From: an uncultured Poribacteria bacterium
Lineage (GTDB): Bacteria; Poribacteria; WGA-4E; WGA-3G
Length of the DNA stretch: 64,000 nucleotides
Direction: 5' to 3'
Assembly: GCA_951828515.1 (NCBI GenBank)
Contig: OX639992.1
Coordinates: 2,458,217-2,522,216 of the forward strand
Shown: piece after piece, positions 15,740 to 24,650 of the stretch
How positions within the stretch are numbered: the stretch's first letter is position 1
Layout of the letters: every line of letters starts with the position of its first letter
Position numbers and translations under genes: made by a program
Notes under the pieces: model-generated
What the model saw: the letters and a program-made list of their open reading frames with translations, nothing else
Database searches by the model: none
What the model was told of the DNA's origin: nothing

Positions 15740-18700
15740 ATGAGACGCTTTTATACGGTTTTAGTAATTTTCCTATCCTTGATGTATTGTGTTCCGTTGG
15801 TTTCCGTTGGACAGGATGAGGCCAATGTGGATGTAGATGCGCCGGCAGTCAGTATTTCCGTGCCGGAAGGTGTGCAGAACGGTGCGTTTGACGTAACGAT
15901 CACGTTCACGGAGGTCGTCGCCAAATTTCTTCGGTCGGGTGTATCGCTTTCAGGGACGGCAACGGCGAGCGTCACGGCGTTGGTAACGACAGACCATACC
16001 ATTTTTACCGCGACGATTACGCCGACGACGAGTGGCGAGGTGACGCTGAGCGTTCCCGCAGATGTTGCCGAGGGTGCCGCAAACAATCGCAATACTGCCT
16101 CCGAACCACAGACCGTCACCGTAGATATGGATCCCCCGGCAGTCAGTATTTTGGTGCCACCAACTGCGCAGAAAAGAAGGTTTGATGTGGTGATCACGTT
16201 CAGCGAGCCGGTCTCCGATTTTGAGAAGACGGACCTACAGCTGACGGTCACCGAGGCGGAACCGGTTTCGGGCTTTGAATTACCGCTGCCGCCGGCACTT
16301 CCACCTCCACCTGAACTTGAAGCGTCTTTACTTAGTGCGGAGGATACCGCCGGCACACGGGTAGTGCTGCAAAGTGGACCTTCTGTCGAGATTCGGAGCT
16401 TAACCACCACAGACAACATCACCTATACCGCAAACATTAGTTTCACAGTCAGCGGCACCGTAGAATTTGACATTGCTGAAAATGTTGCGACCGATGCCGC
16501 CGGCAACGGAAACCTCGAGGCGTCAGAACAGATCGCCACCTTGGATAAGAACAAACCGCTGGTAAAAATTTCTGCGCCAGACACTACGCAGACGGGAGCG
16601 TTTGATGTGGTGATCACGTTCAGCGAGCCGGTCTCGGGTTTTGAAGAGACGGAACTGGGGATAGAGATAAGTAAGAACCCAGCGCAGCTTTCGGCAGCAC
16701 GGGATGTTGATGACTTCATAGATAGCGATGAAAGCACGGGGTCTTTCATCACGGCATGGGAGAGCGAGGACAATACAACCTATACTGCGACGATTACGCC
16801 GACGCTCAGTAGCAACCTGACCTTCAGCATTGCGGGTACTGTGGTGGCTGATGCCGCGGGCAACCTAAACTATGCCTTACCAGAAAAATCCGAACCCACC
16901 GTCAGCGTGGATATTGACCCGCCTCGGATACGGATTACTGTGCCAGATGGCGTGCAGAAAGATGCGTTTGATGTCAAAATCGGTATCGAGGAGAATCTTG
17001 AAGGTTTTGAACAAGCCGATTTCGTGCTCACTGACAACACAGCAGGCGCGACCATCACTGCGTGGCAGGATAGAATTATTTCGGGGCACCGTCTTTCAAT
17101 TGCAGACTACACGGCGACGATTACGCCGACGACGAGCGGTGCGGTCACGTTCAGTGTCGCGGAAGGTATCGTCACCGATGCCGCCGGCAACGACAACACG
17201 GCAGCAGAACCACAAACCGTCAGTGTGGACATGGATCCCCCGGGTGTCAGTATTTCTGTGCCAGAAGACGTTCAGGGCGGAGCGTCTGGTGTCGCAGCTA
17301 CCGTCTTTTATGTAACCGTCACGTTTACGGAGCCGGTCTCCGACTTTGCGCAAGCCGATCTGTCGCTTTCTGGGACAGCGAGTGCGAACATCACGTCGTG
17401 GTCCTCTACAGACGACACGGTCTTTACCGCCCAAATTGTGTCGACAACGAGTGGTGATATAGTGCTGAATATTGCCGCAGAGGTTGCGACGGATGCCGGA
17501 GGCAACGCCAACACGGCAGCGGAACCACAAACGGTCACGGTGGATGTAGATGCGCCGGCAGTCAGTATTTCGGTGCCGGAAGGTGTGCAGACCGAAACGT
17601 TTGATGTAACGATAACCTTCACGGAGCCGGTCTCCGATTTTCTGGAGACGGATCTCGTGATAGGGGGCGCGGGTCAGGTACTCATGACAGCAGGGAAGTC
17701 CACAGAGTATACCGTCTACACTGCCACCTTCGCGCTTGTGAGCAATGGAGCTGTGACGTTTCACATTCCCGCAGGTGCCGCCACCGATGCCGCCGGCAAC
17801 GAAAACACCGCCTCGGGCACAGAAAGTGTAACAGTGCAAGACACCGAAGCGGTAACAGACTGGATGCCGGATGCCAACCTCAGGGCTGATGTGCGGGATG
17901 CACTCGGGATCGCACCGAACGCTACGTTCACCAAGGCGATGGTGGGAAATCTGAAACACACCCTCGTTGCTGTTTATAGCCAGATAGCGAATCTCAAGGG
18001 GTTGGAATATGCCACCAGCCTTACGGGGCTATATCTGACAGGGAATAATTTGATAAAGGACTTGGAGCCGATTAAGATCTTAACCGACCTGACTCACTTA
18101 GAGATTAATATAAATAAAATAAGCGACGTGGGTCCTCTTTCTAACTTGACGAACCTGGAGACGTTAGATCTTGGCGATAATTCGGTAAGCGACATCGGGT
18201 CGCTTGAGAAGTTGACCCGTCTCACTCACTTATATCTGGATAGCAATTCAATAAGTGATATCAGTCCGCTTGAAGACTTAACGAGCCTTATGCATTTATA
18301 TCTGGAAAGCAATTCGATCGTCGACGTGAGTAAGCTTTCTAAGTTGACGAACCTGACGGTGTTAGATCTTAAAGAGAATTCGATAGAGGATGTGAGTCCA
18401 CTTGAGGGCTTAACGAGCCTGACAGCCTTATATCTTGATGGCAATCCGATTTTGGATACCTCCCCGCTTTATCTGCTCTTATCAGGGAACGGAGGCGGAG
18501 GCACAATTACGAGAATTGACATAGATGTATCTGAATATGCGCCGTGGGATGTCAATGAGGACGGTGCTGTGGATGCCAGCGATTCTGCGCTTGTCACCGC
18601 CGCCATAGGACAAAGTGGAGCGGACATATTGAATTCGCGGACGGATGTCAACGGCGATGGCACTGTGGATGCCGATGACCTGACGCTTGTCACCGAGAAT

Positions 18701-19186
18701 CTCGATGATGATGCGGCGGCACCGGCGGCGATGGGGGGTATAGCGTCCCTCTTGGATCGGGCGACGCTTGAATCCTTGGATCCAGATGTGATCGCTGCGC
18801 AGTTGTCGATCTTGCGTTCAAAGAGCGATGGCTCCCTGAAATATCAGCGTGCGATTGCGTTGCTTGAAAGCATGTTGGTAGCACTGCGTCCCGTCGAGAC
18901 GTTGCTATTGGCGAACTATCCGAATCCGTTCAACCCTGAGACGTGGCTCCCGTATCACTTAGCGGATGCCAGCGATGTGGTCATCACGATCTATGATATG
19001 CGTGGCACTGTTGTGCGGCGTTTGGAACTCGGACATCAGCGTGAGGGTTACTACACGAGTCGTGCCCGTGCGGCGTATTGGGATGGTCGCAACCATATCG
19101 GTGAACGCGTGGCGAGCGGTGTCTATTTCTACCAGTTGGAAGCAGACGATATGTCTCTCCTGCGTAAGATGGTAATTTTGAAGTAG
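15740..19186 (+). CDS. Secreted Ig-like / LRR / dockerin protein 1 (1148 aa)
   Basis: AAGGAG lies seven bases before the ATG. The signal peptide is MRRFYTVLVIFLSLMYCVPL. Six bacterial Ig-like (Big_12-type) repeats follow (about residues 32-705), each with a PxVSIxVPxxxQxxxFDVxITF start and a DAAGNxNTA end. An LRR cap begins WMPDANLR at 708, followed by about eight 22-residue internalin-like LRRs. A dockerin-type pair of EF-hand loops (DVNEDGAVDASD, DVNGDGTVDADD) spans about 933-995. The C-terminal FlgD-Ig / type IX sorting-like domain (YPNPFNPETW...MVILK) covers about 1058-1148. A secreted or surface-anchored binding protein is expected, with calcium binding by the dockerin. Its ligand is unknown. 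Repeats 2 and 3 carry proline-rich or acidic insertions absent from the paralogs. Confidence 0.9.
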   Translation: MRRFYTVLVIFLSLMYCVPLVSVGQDEANVDVDAPAVSISVPEGVQNGAFDVTITFTEVVAKFLRSGVSLSGTATASVTALVTTDHTIFTATITPTTSGEVTLSVPADVAEGAANNRNTASEPQTVTVDMDPPAVSILVPPTAQKRRFDVVITFSEPVSDFEKTDLQLTVTEAEPVSGFELPLPPALPPPPELEASLLSAEDTAGTRVVLQSGPSVEIRSLTTTDNITYTANISFTVSGTVEFDIAENVATDAAGNGNLEASEQIATLDKNKPLVKISAPDTTQTGAFDVVITFSEPVSGFEETELGIEISKNPAQLSAARDVDDFIDSDESTGSFITAWESEDNTTYTATITPTLSSNLTFSIAGTVVADAAGNLNYALPEKSEPTVSVDIDPPRIRITVPDGVQKDAFDVKIGIEENLEGFEQADFVLTDNTAGATITAWQDRIISGHRLSIADYTATITPTTSGAVTFSVAEGIVTDAAGNDNTAAEPQTVSVDMDPPGVSISVPEDVQGGASGVAATVFYVTVTFTEPVSDFAQADLSLSGTASANITSWSSTDDTVFTAQIVSTTSGDIVLNIAAEVATDAGGNANTAAEPQTVTVDVDAPAVSISVPEGVQTETFDVTITFTEPVSDFLETDLVIGGAGQVLMTAGKSTEYTVYTATFALVSNGAVTFHIPAGAATDAAGNENTASGTESVTVQDTEAVTDWMPDANLRADVRDALGIAPNATFTKAMVGNLKHTLVAVYSQIANLKGLEYATSLTGLYLTGNNLIKDLEPIKILTDLTHLEININKISDVGPLSNLTNLETLDLGDNSVSDIGSLEKLTRLTHLYLDSNSISDISPLEDLTSLMHLYLESNSIVDVSKLSKLTNLTVLDLKENSIEDVSPLEGLTSLTALYLDGNPILDTSPLYLLLSGNGGGGTITRIDIDVSEYAPWDVNEDGAVDASDSALVTAAIGQSGADILNSRTDVNGDGTVDADDLTLVTENLDDDAAAPAAMGGIASLLDRATLESLDPDVIAAQLSILRSKSDGSLKYQRAIALLESMLVALRPVETLLLANYPNPFNPETWLPYHLADASDVVITIYDMRGTVVRRLELGHQREGYYTSRARAAYWDGRNHIGERVASGVYFYQLEADDMSLLRKMVILK

Positions 19187-19204
19187 GTGCGTCCCCCGGT
19201 CCCG

Positions 19205-19228
19205 GTAGGTGCGGTTTGCAACCGCACC
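19205..19228 (+). repeat. 3' REP of the 15740 gene
   Basis: GTAG followed by the hairpin GTGCGGTT-loop-AACCGCAC, starting 19 nt after the stop codon. The stop itself lies in AAGTAGGTGCG, which repeats the REP head GTAGGTGCG. Confidence 0.85.
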
Positions 19229-19370
19229 ATAGGTGTCAATTTTAGAAAAAGATGCCCTGTTTATGGAGACATGTAGGTGTTCATCGTCTGAATCAGGATT
19301 TACAGGATTCAAGGATTTACAAGATGATGGAGTCTTCTTGATTCGTTTTCTATTCTCACTGCGAAGCAAT

Positions 19371-19436
19371 AGCACCCCTACGGGGTGCGGTTGCTGGCAT
19401 ACGCCGTTTTCTATAGACATAGCACCCCTACGGGGT
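19371..19436 (+). repeat. AGCACCCCTACGGGGT palindromes
   Basis: Two short palindromes (AGCACCCCTACGGGGTGC at 19371, and again at 19421) are preceded by the TTCTATAGACATAGC context seen near 4640-4700, 5100-5175 and 15480-15560. Confidence 0.65.
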
Positions 19437-19446
19437 TTGGTGGCAT

Positions 19447-19465
19447 CCGTTCTACCCAGCCTACG
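19447..19465. other. Solo end of the 247-bp MITE family
   Basis: CCGTTCTACCCAGCCTACG differs at one base from the MITE right inverted repeat. No matching left end is nearby, so it is probably a decayed or recombined copy. Confidence 0.55.
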
Positions 19466-19548
19466 AGACGACGACCAAGTGCTGTAAAATATCCCTAAAT
19501 TGACACCTATGGTGCGGTTTGCAACCGCACTGGATAGAGTTATGAGTA

Positions 19549-19667
19549 GAACTTACGCAGTTTCCCCGTTTTTGTGCGGTCTTTGGTTCGTAGTAGCGCA
19601 ATTCATTGCGCATTCTTGGGGAATATCCCCTCAATTTTGACATAGAATCCAATTTTGCGTAAGTCCT
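19549..19667. repeat. Divergent AGGACTTACGCA-ended element, copy d
   Basis: The ends AGAACTTACGCA and TGCGTAAGTCCT are inverted, but the 95-bp interior differs from copies a-c and has no REP. It contains GCGCAATTCATTGCGC and GGGGAATATCCCC palindromes. The rest of the spacer to 19820 holds degenerate REP-like pieces. Confidence 0.65.
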
Positions 19668-19825
19668 GATGAGCTGACCGCCCTATTTTATGAAACGTCA
19701 GGAGCCTGGCTTGGCTTCTGTGGGCTGGGTTTTTTTGAAGTCTTTGTCGTTTCTGGTTAAAAATCCGGCGCAGTTTCAAACAGTGCCTACCGGGACCGGG
19801 GGAAAACAGATATTTTATTATTAAT

Positions 19826-19869
19826 TTGACTTTACAATCTATTTCTTGTATAATTGGTCTTTTAAAGAC
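19826..19869 (+). promoter_or_regulatory. Array promoter and dyad, gene at 20067
   Basis: TTGACT (19826-19831), 17 nt, TATAAT (19849-19854), TG, then the perfect dyad GTCTT-TTA-AAGAC (19857-19869). The leader is about 205 nt. Confidence 0.82.
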
Positions 19870-20066
19870 AAATTTTCAATATTTTATGAAATTGGATTAA
19901 ATAGACCTAAAAGTATTAATGCGTTTAATAGGCGTTTTTTCTCAAGGGTCAACTGAATACGTATGTTGGGTTTTCCGTGTGTTTACGCTAACTCCAAATG
20001 TGTTTCCGTATCTCTATTCTTAGATTTTATGATAACGAACCTATTTTCTTATAAGGAGTTGAAAAA

Positions 20067-23000
20067 ATGAGACGCTTTTATACGATTCTATTCATTTTCC
20101 TATCCTTGATGTATTGGCTTCCGTTTGCTATTGGACAGGAGGTCGTCGATGAAGTTCGACCGGATGTTAGCCTTTCAGTGCCGGAAGGTGCGCAGAACAG
20201 TGCGTTTGATGTAACGATCACGTTCACAGAGGTGGTTTCCGACTTTGCACAAGCCGACCTGACGGTCTCCGGGACAGCCACGGCGAGTATCACGGCATGG
20301 ACAACGACGGATAACACCGTCTTTACTGCGACGATTACACCGACGACGAGTGGTGACGTGACACTCAGCGTTGCGGCAGATGTTGCCACCGATGCCGCAA
20401 GCAACAACAATACTGCCTCCGAAACGCAAACTGTCAGCGTAGATATAGACGCGCCAGAAGTTAGTATTTCGGTGCCAGAAGGTGCGCAGACCGCTGCGTT
20501 TGATGTGGTGATCACGTTCACGGAGTCGGTGTCCGGCTTTGAGCAATCCGACCTGACGTTTTCAGGGACAGCCGCAGCGAACATTACGGCATTGACATCT
20601 ACAGACGACACGATTTACACGGCGACGCTCACGCCGACGACGGGTGGCAGATTGACACTCAGCGTTGCGGCAGATGTTGCCACCGATGCCGCAAGCAACA
20701 ACAATACTGCCGCCGAACAGACCGTCACGGTGGATCTCTCTGCGACCTGGATGCCGGATGAAAGCCTCAGAAACATTATCCGTGCGTTCCACATCCGGCC
20801 CGGATCGAACGAACCACTCACCCAGTTGAAAATGTTAGAAGTAACCTCGCTGGGTGCACCAGGTGGGTATAAAGGTATCAAGATAAACGACATCACAGGG
20901 TTGGAATATGCCACGAACCTTACGGTGTTATCTCTGGCAAAGAATTCGATAAGCGACCTGAGTCCGCTTAAGAAGTTGACCGGCCTGACGACGTTAGATA
21001 TGGAAGAGAATTCGATAAGCGACGTGGCTCCGCTTTCTAAGTTGACGAGCCTGACGGAGTTATGGCTATCGGACAACTCAATCAGTGCTATCAGTTTACT
21101 ATCAGACCTGACGAGCCTTCAGTCTTTAGGGCTTAGAAGGAATTCGATAAGTGACGTGTCTGAGCTTGCTAAGTTGACGAACCTTCAGGTGTTATGGCTT
21201 AATGGCAACTCAATAAGTGCTATCAGTGGGTTCGATGGTTTGGTCAACCTTAAGCGGTTAGATCTGGGAAGCAATTCGATCAGCGATGTGAATGGGCTTT
21301 CTAAGTTGAGCAGCCTTGAGTATTTATGGCTTGGAAGCAATTCGCTAAGTGACGTGACGAAACTTGGGGACCTGACGAGCCTGAAGTATCTAAATCTATC
21401 AAAGAATTCGGTAAGCAATCTGACCCCGCTTGAAGGCTTGACCAGCCTGACGGAGTTATATCTCTCGGAGAATTCGCTAAGCGATCTGACCTCGCTTTCT
21501 AAGTTGACGAATCTTTTCCTGTTATATCTGTCAAAGAATGAGATCAGAGACGTGAGTCCGCTTAAAGACTTGACGAGTATTAAGTATTTGCGGCTTTCTG
21601 GCAATCCGATTCTGGATACGTCTCCGCTTTACGATCTTTTGTCGGCGAATGACGGCAGCATTACGAGTATTGACATAACCGTGTCTAAATATGCGCCGTG
21701 GGATGTCAATAAGGACGAGAGTGTGGATGCCAGGGATGTGGCACTCGTCACCGCCGCTATAGGACAAAGTGGGGGTGGCATCTTGAATTCCCGGACGGAT
21801 GTCAACAGGGATGGCACGGTGGATAATGCCGACCTGACGCAGGTCACCGATAACGTTACGGATCCGGATGTGTTGAGTGTCATTATTTCTGTGCCAGAAG
21901 GCGTTCAGACGGGTATCTTTGATGTCGTGATCACGTTCACGCAGGTAGTTTCCGACTTTGCGCAATCAGATGTGTCGGTCTCCGGGACGGCAAACGCGAG
22001 TATCACGGCGTGGGCTTCGACGAGCGATATTACTTACACGGCGACGCTCACACCGACGACGGATGGTGAAGTGGTGCTGAACGTTGCGGCAGCTGTCGCT
22101 ACGGATGCTTCAAGCAACTCCAACACGGCTTCCGACTTGCAGACTGTCGATGTAGATATAGAGGTGCCGGAGGTTAGCCTTGCTGTGCCAGAAGACGTAA
22201 AAAACGGTGCGTTTGATGTGGTGATCACGTTCACGGAGTCGGTGTCCGGCTTTGAGCAATCAGAGGTATCGGTCTCCGGGACAGCCACGGCAAGCATCAC
22301 GGCATGGGAAACGACAGATAACACCGTCTTTACCGCCACACTCACACCGACGACGAGTGGCGAGGTAACGCTGGGCGTTGCGGCAGCTGTCGCCACGGAT
22401 GTTGAAGGTTATTCCAACACGGCTTCTGACGCTCAGACTGTCGATATAGATATGGATGCACCGAGTGTTAGCCTTGCTGTGCCAGAGGACGCGCAATATG
22501 ATACGTTTGATGTCGTGATTACGTTCACGGAGTCGGTGTCCGGCTTTGAGCAATCGGAGGTATCGGTCTCAGGAACAGCGATGGCGAGCATCACGGCATG
22601 GGCAACGACAGACGACACCGTCTTTACCGCCACACTCACACCGACGACGGATGGGACGGTGGTGGTGAGTGTTGCCGCAGATGTCGCGACAGATGTTGCA
22701 GGTAACAACAACACGGCTTCTGACTCACAGACTGTGTCAGTGCCAGAAGTTGCAACCGAATGGATGCCGGATGGCGGCCTCAGAACTGTCGTTCGAAGCA
22801 CACTTGGGCTTGGCCAAAACAATCCACTTACCCAGGCGAAAATGACAAAACTTACCACGTTAGAGGCCGATGCGCTCTGGATAAGGGACATCACTGGGTT
22901 GGAATATGCCACCAACCTGAAGGAGTTAGATCTTAGCAGGAATGGGGTAAGCGTCCTGACTCCGCTTGAAGGTTTGACGAGCCTGACGAAGTTAGAGCTG

Positions 23001-24230
23001 ATATATAATGGAATAAGCGACGTGAATCCGCTTTCTAAGTTGACGAACCTGACGATGTTAACTCTGTCAGAGAATGGGATAAGCGACGTGAATCCGCTTT
23101 CTAAGTTGACGAGCCTGATGACGTTATATCTGAGAGAAAATACGATAAGCGACGTGAGTCCGCTTTCTAAGTTGACGAACCTGACGCAGTTAAATCTTCA
23201 TGACAACTCGGTAAGCGACGTGAGTGCGCTTTCTGACGTGTCTGAGCTTTCTAAGTTGACGAGCCTTCAGGTGTTATGGCTTGGAGAGAATGAGATAAGC
23301 GACGTGAGTGCGCTTGCTAAGTTGACGAACCTGGGGTCGTTATATCTGCATGAGAATGAGATAAGTGACGTGAGTCATCTGAAAGGCTTGACGAACCTTA
23401 AGTCGTTGGCTCTGGACGAGAATGAGATAAGCGATGTGAGTGCGCTTGAGAAGTTGACGGACCTTAAGTGGTTATCTCTTAAGGGCAATCCGATTTCGGA
23501 TACGTCCCCGCTTTATGATCTCTTGTCGGCGAACGGGGGCAGTCTCGTGATTATTGACATAAGTGTATCTCAATATGCACCCTGGGATGTCAATAAGGAC
23601 GGTGTTGTGGATGCCAGCGATGTGGCACTCGTCACCGCCGCCATAGGACAAAGTGGAGCGGACATCTTGAATTCGCGGACGGATGTCAACGGCGACGGCA
23701 CGGTAGATAATAAAGACCTGACGCTGGTCACCGATAACCTTGATACTGATGATGATGCGGCGGCACCGTTGGCGATGGCGGGGATAGCGTCCCTTTTAGA
23801 TCGGGCGACGCTTGAATCCTTGGATCCAGAGGTGATCGCTGCGCAGTTGTCGATCTTGCGTTCAAAGAGCGATGGCTCCCTGAAATATCAGCGTGCGATC
23901 GCGTTGCTTGAAAGTGTGTTGGTAGCACTGCGTCCCGTTGAAACGTTGCTATTGGCGAACTATCCGAATCCGTTCAACCCTGAAACGTGGCTCCCGTATC
24001 ACTTAGCGGATGCCAGCGATGTGGTCATCACGATCTATGATATGCGTGGCACTGTTGTGCGGCGTTTGGAGCTCGGACATCAGCGTGAAGGCTACTACAC
24101 GAGTCGTGCCCGTGCGGCGTATTGGGATGGTCGCAACCATATCGGTGAACGTGTTGCGAGCGGTGTCTATTTCTACCAGTTGGAAGCAGACGATATGTCT
24201 CTCCTGCGTAAGATGGTCATTTTGAAGTAG
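20067..24230 (+). CDS. Secreted Ig-like / LRR / dockerin protein 2 (1387 aa)
   Basis: ATAAGGAG lies eight bases before the ATG. The signal peptide is MRRFYTILFIFLSLMYWLPFAIG. The order is: two Ig-like repeats (about 30-225); LRR block 1 from WMPDESLR at 227 (about 13 repeats of 22 residues); dockerin-like pair 1 (541-605, DVNKDESVDARD and DVNRDGTVDNAD); three Ig-like repeats (606-895); LRR block 2 from WMPDGGLR at 898; dockerin-like pair 2 (about 1169-1230); and the YPNPFNPETW C-terminal domain (1297-1387). Two full Ig-LRR-dockerin rounds in one chain show growth by module duplication. A secreted binding scaffold is likely, with no enzyme motif. One LRR in block 2 carries a short internal duplication (VSALSDVSELSKL). 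Confidence 0.9.
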   Translation: MRRFYTILFIFLSLMYWLPFAIGQEVVDEVRPDVSLSVPEGAQNSAFDVTITFTEVVSDFAQADLTVSGTATASITAWTTTDNTVFTATITPTTSGDVTLSVAADVATDAASNNNTASETQTVSVDIDAPEVSISVPEGAQTAAFDVVITFTESVSGFEQSDLTFSGTAAANITALTSTDDTIYTATLTPTTGGRLTLSVAADVATDAASNNNTAAEQTVTVDLSATWMPDESLRNIIRAFHIRPGSNEPLTQLKMLEVTSLGAPGGYKGIKINDITGLEYATNLTVLSLAKNSISDLSPLKKLTGLTTLDMEENSISDVAPLSKLTSLTELWLSDNSISAISLLSDLTSLQSLGLRRNSISDVSELAKLTNLQVLWLNGNSISAISGFDGLVNLKRLDLGSNSISDVNGLSKLSSLEYLWLGSNSLSDVTKLGDLTSLKYLNLSKNSVSNLTPLEGLTSLTELYLSENSLSDLTSLSKLTNLFLLYLSKNEIRDVSPLKDLTSIKYLRLSGNPILDTSPLYDLLSANDGSITSIDITVSKYAPWDVNKDESVDARDVALVTAAIGQSGGGILNSRTDVNRDGTVDNADLTQVTDNVTDPDVLSVIISVPEGVQTGIFDVVITFTQVVSDFAQSDVSVSGTANASITAWASTSDITYTATLTPTTDGEVVLNVAAAVATDASSNSNTASDLQTVDVDIEVPEVSLAVPEDVKNGAFDVVITFTESVSGFEQSEVSVSGTATASITAWETTDNTVFTATLTPTTSGEVTLGVAAAVATDVEGYSNTASDAQTVDIDMDAPSVSLAVPEDAQYDTFDVVITFTESVSGFEQSEVSVSGTAMASITAWATTDDTVFTATLTPTTDGTVVVSVAADVATDVAGNNNTASDSQTVSVPEVATEWMPDGGLRTVVRSTLGLGQNNPLTQAKMTKLTTLEADALWIRDITGLEYATNLKELDLSRNGVSVLTPLEGLTSLTKLELIYNGISDVNPLSKLTNLTMLTLSENGISDVNPLSKLTSLMTLYLRENTISDVSPLSKLTNLTQLNLHDNSVSDVSALSDVSELSKLTSLQVLWLGENEISDVSALAKLTNLGSLYLHENEISDVSHLKGLTNLKSLALDENEISDVSALEKLTDLKWLSLKGNPISDTSPLYDLLSANGGSLVIIDISVSQYAPWDVNKDGVVDASDVALVTAAIGQSGADILNSRTDVNGDGTVDNKDLTLVTDNLDTDDDAAAPLAMAGIASLLDRATLESLDPEVIAAQLSILRSKSDGSLKYQRAIALLESVLVALRPVETLLLANYPNPFNPETWLPYHLADASDVVITIYDMRGTVVRRLELGHQREGYYTSRARAAYWDGRNHIGERVASGVYFYQLEADDMSLLRKMVILK

Positions 24231-24248
24231 GTCCGGCCCCCGGTCCCG

Positions 24249-24272
24249 GTAGGTGCGGTTTGCAACCGCACC
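24249..24272 (+). repeat. 3' REP of the 20067 gene
   Basis: GTAG plus hairpin GTGCGGTT-loop-AACCGCAC begins 19 nt after the stop. The stop context AAGTAGGT again imitates the REP head. Confidence 0.85.
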
Positions 24273-24493
24273 ATAACTGTCAATTTAGGGATTTTATAGG
24301 ACTTTAGCAGTGATAAACATGCCGCCCTTACAGGGCTCAGCTCTTCTTTTCAACGAATTTCTATAAACATGGCGTCCCTACGGGACTAAAGAGGCAACCT
24401 CCTTCATGTTTTTTGTAGGAAGTGTGAGTCGCTTTGCGCAAGAACATTTTCAAATCTAAAAAACTCGATGTTTTTTCTTAAATTGACACTTAT

Positions 24494-24517
24494 GGTGCGG
24501 TTTGCAACCGCACCTAC
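24494..24517 (-). repeat. REP, minus orientation
   Basis: The hairpin GTGCGGTT-loop-AACCGCAC is followed by CTAC, so the GTAG tetranucleotide is on the minus strand. The spacer between the two REPs (24273-24493) holds only short GCCCTTACAGGGC-like palindromes. Confidence 0.8.
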
Positions 24518-24568
24518 CGGGCCCGGGGTATCGGCTGAAGAAACGCCCCAGCAAATAACCGCACCGGA

Positions 24569-24650
24569 GACCTGTTTCTTGTGACAACGCTAAAATCTGC
24601 GAAATTTGAAAACCCGCGTTTATTCGTGATTCAGATGAGGAATTTTACAA
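24569..24650 (+). promoter_or_regulatory. Conserved leader of the second LRR gene type
   Basis: The sequence from ACCTGTTTCTTGTGACAACG to the start codon is closely repeated at 14792-14873 before the relic. It lacks the TTGACT/TATAAT-dyad unit, so this gene is probably regulated differently from the MRRFY genes. GAGGA lies nine bases before the ATG. Confidence 0.55.

Noticed and set aside
15727-15742. Poly-A tract before the start codon as a phase-variation switch
   Set aside because: The A-run (7-8) lies outside the reading frame, and its length difference among paralogs can be ordinary RBS-spacer variation. No evidence of slippage is available.
16423-17959. Long minus-strand ORFs opposite the Ig/LRR genes (many similar ones from 15.7 to 56 kb)
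   Set aside because: They mirror the low-stop, repetitive plus-strand codons. They have no ribosome-binding sites and no recognisable domains, and they recur wherever the Ig module recurs.
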